NCBI RefSeq assembly: GCF_014633365.1
Contig: NC_068344.1
Coordinates: forward strand, 15,515,669 to 15,579,668
Length of the DNA stretch: 64,000 nt
From: Diospyros lotus
Lineage: Eukaryota > Streptophyta > Magnoliopsida > Ericales > Ebenaceae
Direction of reading: 5' to 3'
Below the pieces are notes generated by a model. That model searched no databases. It saw only the letters and a list, made by a program, of their open reading frames with translations, and was not told the DNA's origin. Made by a program: the position numbers and the translations under genes. Below, piece by piece: positions 59,811 to 64,000 of this stretch (within the stretch, counting starts at the first letter, position 1; each line of letters begins with the position of its first letter).

Positions 59811-60155
59811 CTGTTCTTTACCTCTCTTTTTCTCTCTTTCACTCCATCTCTCGGCCATTGCTCTCAAATGAGAGAAAACAATTTCAAATTTTAATTTCAC
59901 TAAAACACACTTGGCCCCAAGTTTCTCACATACATATATATAATTACACATTTACTCCACTTCAAAATCTCCTTAATTCCACTTAGAAATTTATTAATTG
60001 CACTTGGACCCTCCAAGGCCTTAAATTAATTACCATTAAGCCATAAAATCTTGATTTCTTCAAAAATTAATAACTAATATTTACTCAAAAAGACCGATTC
60101 AGTCCTTGTGCCCGCACAGGACCTTTTCTCCTCCCGAAAATATTTGGTAATGTCC
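58176..60155 (-). repeat. Chromovirus-type LTR, truncated
   Basis: Starts TGTAATGACTCGCTCCC on the plus strand, matching the LTR at 62909 (TGTAACGCCCCGCTCCC) over the first few hundred bases, and its later part (59620-60150) matches 1640-2200. A CT microsatellite is at 59776-59808. The far end, which should read TATTACA, is missing: copia gag begins by 60160. Frames around 59382-59986 are low-complexity shadows. Confidence 0.65.
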
Positions 60156-60158
60156 TAA

Positions 60159-61118
60159 TATGAGGAGTTTAAATTATTTCAAAATGAAAACATTAGTCAA
60201 ATGAATGGCAGGTTCCAAAAGATCATAAACAACCTAACAATGCTAGGAAAAACAATTTCAAAAGTAGATCAAGTTAAGAAAATTCTTAGATCCCTATCTT
60301 TAGAATGACAGCCTTTTGTAACTGCAATATCCCAAGCAAGAAACCTTAAAGAGTTAACAATGGAAGAGTTTATAGGAAATCTATTAACTCATGAAGTAGT
60401 GTTAAATAAAATGAATGAAGACATGAATGTAAAAAATGATAAGAAAATCTTAGCCCTAAAAATAAAAGAAGAGAAGGCACATGTGTGCTATATGGGTATA
60501 GAAGAAGAAGAAGAAGAAGAAGAAGAAAAAGATATGGAGTTAGAAGAACTCCAAGAGGCATATAAAGAAAAAGATATGGAGTTAGAAGAACTCCAAGAGG
60601 CATATAAAGAATTATATATAAAATTTCAATCCACTAAGAAAGAATTAAGAAATTCTAAGAAATCCTACAAAGAAGAAATTGAGAAATTAACAAATGAAAT
60701 AAAGAACTTAGAAGAAAAATCACAAGAGTTGAAGACAGAAAATGAAAATAAGGTAATTGATCAATTAATCAAACTTCAAGATGAAAACAAATTTCTAGAA
60801 ACTCAAAATAATAAATTATCAGTAAAAAAGAATGCCATTGAAAGAACCTTAGCTTCATTAGTTTCAAACAAAAATTCTAGATTGAAACGAAGGTATAAGA
60901 CAAAATGGAAACAACCTATATGGAAACCCCAGCCTAGGAAGAGGAACAAGGTCCAACTTTGGATACCAAAAAGGGTAGTCCAAAAATTGAGATCTTTAGA
61001 ATATAAGATCTCAAATTCTGTAAATGAGCCTCATGTAAATGCTTCAAAAGCATTTTACTTAAATGAAGAAAAATTTAAGGGACTCTCCTATAGATGGGTG
61101 CCCAAAATTAAAAGTTGA
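60159..61118 (+). pseudogene. SIRE-like Ty1/copia gag with coiled coil, one stop
   Basis: The frame is open from about 60159 (YEEFKLFQNENISQMNGRF) but has a TGA at 60306-60308. After that it is open to 61118, with ATG at 60360 giving 252 codons. The first part is UBN2-type gag (INNLTMLGKTISKVDQVKKI; LTMEEFIGNLLTHE). The C-terminal half is a long coiled coil (KSYKEEIEKLTNEIKNLEE; KLQDENKFLETQNNKL) ending GLSYRWVPKIKS, as in SIRE-type copia elements. A GAA microsatellite encodes nine glutamates (60500-60527), followed by a perfect 42-bp duplication. The N-terminal start and zinc knuckle are not seen. Confidence 0.75.
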
Positions 61119-62860
61119 TTTTGAAAGGATAGATGTGTGTGAGGGCCACAATGGGCAGTAAATAATATATGAATAGTGGATGCTCACAACACATGACTGA
61201 TGAGAGAGATCTATTTATAAATCTCACTCCTAAAGATAGAGAGTCTGTCACTTTCGAAGATAATGCCAAATGGTAAAGAATAAAAATATTCTTTTGTGGT
61301 ATAAAGGATTAGGTCATGTAAATCTAGACCTAATTAGGAAAATTTTGATCTAGTTGTTAGGCTTCCTAGATGAAATTCAATGAAAAATTTTTCTATAATG
61401 CTTGCTATCAAAGTAAACAAATTGGAGTTTAATTTAGATCCAAAAATGAAATTCCAACTAATAAACCCCTATAACTTTTACTCTTGCAATTGGATTTATT
61501 TGGACCCATACAAACTAGGAGTTTGGGTGAAAACATTATGTATATGTTGTAGTGGATAATTCCTCTAGGTTTACTTAGGTTATGTTTTTGCTTTCAAAGG
61601 ATGAAGCTTTCAAAGCTTTGTCAAGCTAGCTAAAAGAATTCAAAGAGAGAGAAATGATAAAATTGTCTCTCTAAGACGTGATCATTATGGAAATAGATTA
61701 TTCATGAATTTTTGTGAAGAGCATGAGACTCTTCATCAATTCTCTACACCTAGAACCCCACAACAAAATGGTGTTGTTGAAAGAAAAAATAGGACTCTTC
61801 AAGAGATTGCTAGAACCATGCTTTTGGAGAATATATTGCCTACCTATTTTTTGGGCCAAAGCGGTTAATATTGCCTGTTACATTTTAAATAGGTTTATTT
61901 TAAGGCCAGGCATAAAAAAAAACACCATTTGAGATGCATTAGAGAAAAATCCTAACGTATCCTATTTTGGAGTCTTTGATGTAAGTGTTTCATTTTGAAC
62001 ACGAAGGACAATGTAGGAAAATTCAAGACTAAAAGTGACCAATGAATCTTACGTGGATAATCAAATTCTAATAAGGCTTATAGAATGTGTAATATTAGAA
62101 CAAACCTCTTTGGACCAATCCATTCATGTTAAATTTAACGAATCCTTTGAGCCAAAAATAATAATAAAGATAAAGAGGAGATAGCAATAGATCCATCTAA
62201 GAAGATTTAAGTGAGCTTCCCAATAATATAAATTTGTAATCATCCTATGAATCAAAATATTGGAGAGCCGAGTTAAGGTGTGAGGACCAGGGCATCCTTG
62301 CATCAATATTGCAAAAATGTGGCCTTCATATCTAATGTCAAGCCAACTTGCATAAATATAGCCTTAGAAGATGAATCTTGGATATGCAAGAGGAATTAGA
62401 TCAATGAAGTATGAGAACTAGTTCCTAGTCCTAAAGATAAATCCATAATAGGAACCACATGGGTGTTCGAAAAGAAAACCAATTTCATAAAAAGAAAACA
62501 AATGTTCATTGCTTCATATCCTAACTATTGGTATAGTTTTATAAAAATCTTATGAGAAATTATCCCATAAAACTTAAGCAATCATGAGTCCCAAAGGGAA
62601 CTATCTATGTTAATAATGGTGAACCCAAAGTTGTTTGGGCACCAAAATCTTGTGGATAATTCATTTTTCCAGGCTTGTTTGACATCCAAATGAAACTCAA
62701 AGAGAAATTTTTATGGAAGAATCAAGCATGGAGGAAAAGGGGATGAAGAAGAAATTCAACCCCAAAATGATATATTGCCAACCAAGAGTAAGAAAGAGTT
62801 TATCAATTAAACCTTGGGTAGTATATTCTCTCAACTCTCCATATTTATGATGAGTTTTTC
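61119..62860 (+). pseudogene. SIRE-like copia pol remnant
   Basis: After gag, pieces of integrase are visible: LRRDHYGNRLFMNFCEEH and TPQQNGVVERKNRTLQEIARTML (about 61675-61820), with the family catalytic Glu in VVERKN. A later piece (PKDKSIIGTTWVFEKKTNF, about 62433-62490) resembles the start of copia reverse transcriptase. Stops and shifts are frequent, protease is not seen, and the rest of RT and RNase H are missing, so the element is a dead internal fragment. Confidence 0.7.
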
Positions 62861-62908
62861 ATGATTTTGAATCATGTGTTACCTTTATGATTTTGCTTGA
62901 AAATTTCT

Positions 62909-63842
62909 GTAACGCCCCGCTCCCACTTACGGGTGTTACTCGTGAATAATCAACTAACTATTCATTCGCTAAGACAAAAATGAAGAGGCAGGCTATGTTT
63001 TCATGAGAAACGCCCTAGGTGGGAACTAGGTTTCGCCCTTCACTTCGCTTCACTCAAGGATCCGGGAAAAAATTGAAAGATCTCACAGAAATAAAACCCG
63101 AAACCTTGGTGAAGCGTCACCCTTCTCTAGCTCTTAATGAAGAGCCAAGGATGACATTTCCCAGGATACGACAAAATAAGCAAATCACACCTGCTTGATT
63201 TAAATTACGGCACAAGGCCTTAATTATTAGAAAATAAAATTTGGCCCAATTATTAACCCATTTTCTCACTTCCAAATCCTTTTGAAAATATTTGGGTTAA
63301 TCTTCCTTTGAAAAATTTAATAAATTTTTCCTTAGCAAATCTTCATTTATTTCCCTCTTAATTATTTCAAAAATACCTCAAATTTCCAACCTTTAGGAAG
63401 TAATTTTTTTTTTTTTGAAATTCAAACCTCAAGTTTCCTCATCCATTTTCCAAAATTCAAGGAAAATACTCCCTTATTTATTTTCTAAAATATAAGAATT
63501 TTTTCACAAATACCTCAAAATTTACATTATTTTAATAATTAATTTGGAGGCTTAAATCCTCATTTATTTATTTATTTAAACATTCTTTTATTTTAGAAAT
63601 TCCAAAGTAGCATACATAAAATAAATAAATAATAAAAAAAATTTAAAATAGTAGCAGGGGCATGCGGTAACACCAGCTGCGCCCCAGTGCGCAGGTCGCG
63701 CGCGTTGCCCGCCGGCCGCGTGCCTGCTACATGCACAGGCCACGCGCGCGTTGGCCGCCTGCCACGCGCAGCAGGCGCGCGGCTGCGCTAGCCGCACCCC
63801 AGACGCGCCCTCGGCCTCGCTAGCCCAACCTTCACCAAAATA

Positions 63843-63876
<34 letters not shown>

Positions 63877-64000
63877 TTCCTTTTGAACCCAAATTTTTTT
63901 TCAGAATACTTAAACACCTCAAATACCTTCCAAAACATCCAAGTTTTCCTCAATCCATCCACATTAAACATACATACATATTCCACTAAATAAATACATC
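62909..64000 (-). repeat. Chromovirus-type LTR, continuing past the window
   Basis: Starts TGTAACGCCCCGCTCCC and matches the start of 58176-60155. A GC-rich, CpG-rich block lies at 63660-63810, followed by an ATT microsatellite (63842-63877). The far end lies beyond the window. The 63588-63986 minus frame spans the GC block and is a shadow. Confidence 0.65.

Noticed and set aside
59382..59986. Several Ser/Leu/Phe-rich frames around a CT microsatellite
   Set aside because: Shadows of LTR low-complexity sequence; the same region recurs at 1640-2200 without conserved frames.
63588..63986. 132-codon minus frame across the CpG-rich block
   Set aside because: Composition driven (Ala/Arg/Cys-rich from CG runs, Ile run from ATT repeat); lies within an LTR.

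Overview
This window looks like repeat-dense nuclear DNA from a flowering plant, probably a eudicot. The evidence is stacked LTR retrotransposons with initiator-Met-type primer sites (TGGTATCAGAGC and decayed versions), plant-type MULE and CACTA DNA transposons, and one intron-containing gene for a plant Yippee-like protein. That gene (34804-38379, five exons, 128 codons) is the only gene I regard as intact and non-transposon. Almost everything else is retroelement sequence in various stages of decay, with insertions nested inside insertions.

Layout. 3-1638: 3' end of a CRM-type (centromeric chromovirus) Ty3/gypsy element whose pol frame runs into its 3' LTR. 1639-2542: part of a chromovirus LTR. 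3423-8545: an older chromovirus (5' LTR, primer site, ruined gag-pol) with a Ty1/copia solo LTR (4067-5575) in its LTR. 8557-20568: a minus-strand element of family 'R' (probably Tat-like), interrupted by a full-length minus-strand chromovirus at 10307-19320. This chromovirus has two 1701-bp LTRs, target duplication TGATG, gag, pol with chromodomain, and an extra reading frame between primer site and gag. 20569-29157: another chromovirus lacking most of gag. Its 3' LTR holds a CACTA element (25792-27162) and a truncated CRM copy (27854-28895). 29158-31300: an R fragment joined to a minus-strand Ty1/copia gag region. 31340-31745: an RNase H-like remnant. 32038-33044 and 33655-34697: two MULEs with 9-bp target duplications, the second ending 106 bp before the Yippee start codon.

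38380-40713 is unassigned. 40714-42590 is a Tat/Athila-type LTR with primer site and leader. 43690-58175 is a second, longer R copy on the minus strand. It carries about 370-bp and 47-bp tandem repeats in its 3' region and a ruined coiled-coil ORF. That ORF is split by a copia-type LTR unit (48258-53379, duplication CCTTC). Nested in that unit is a compact CRM-derived element built as LTR-internal-LTR-internal-LTR (48808-51781, duplication GCAGT). A chromovirus solo LTR (55057-57759, duplication AGGAG) follows. 58176-64000 holds two chromovirus LTR pieces on either side of a SIRE-like copia gag-pol remnant.

The Yippee gene acts alone. The other ORFs are parts of replication machineries (gag, protease, reverse transcriptase, RNase H, integrase), nearly all broken by stops and frameshifts. 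The most unusual items are the three-LTR CRM-derived array, the extra ORF before gag in the 10307-19320 element, the uneven divergence between that element's LTRs, and the palindrome array in the 24427-29157 LTR. Clade names (Tekay, CRM, Tat, SIRE) come from recognised motifs and layout, not from a database search.
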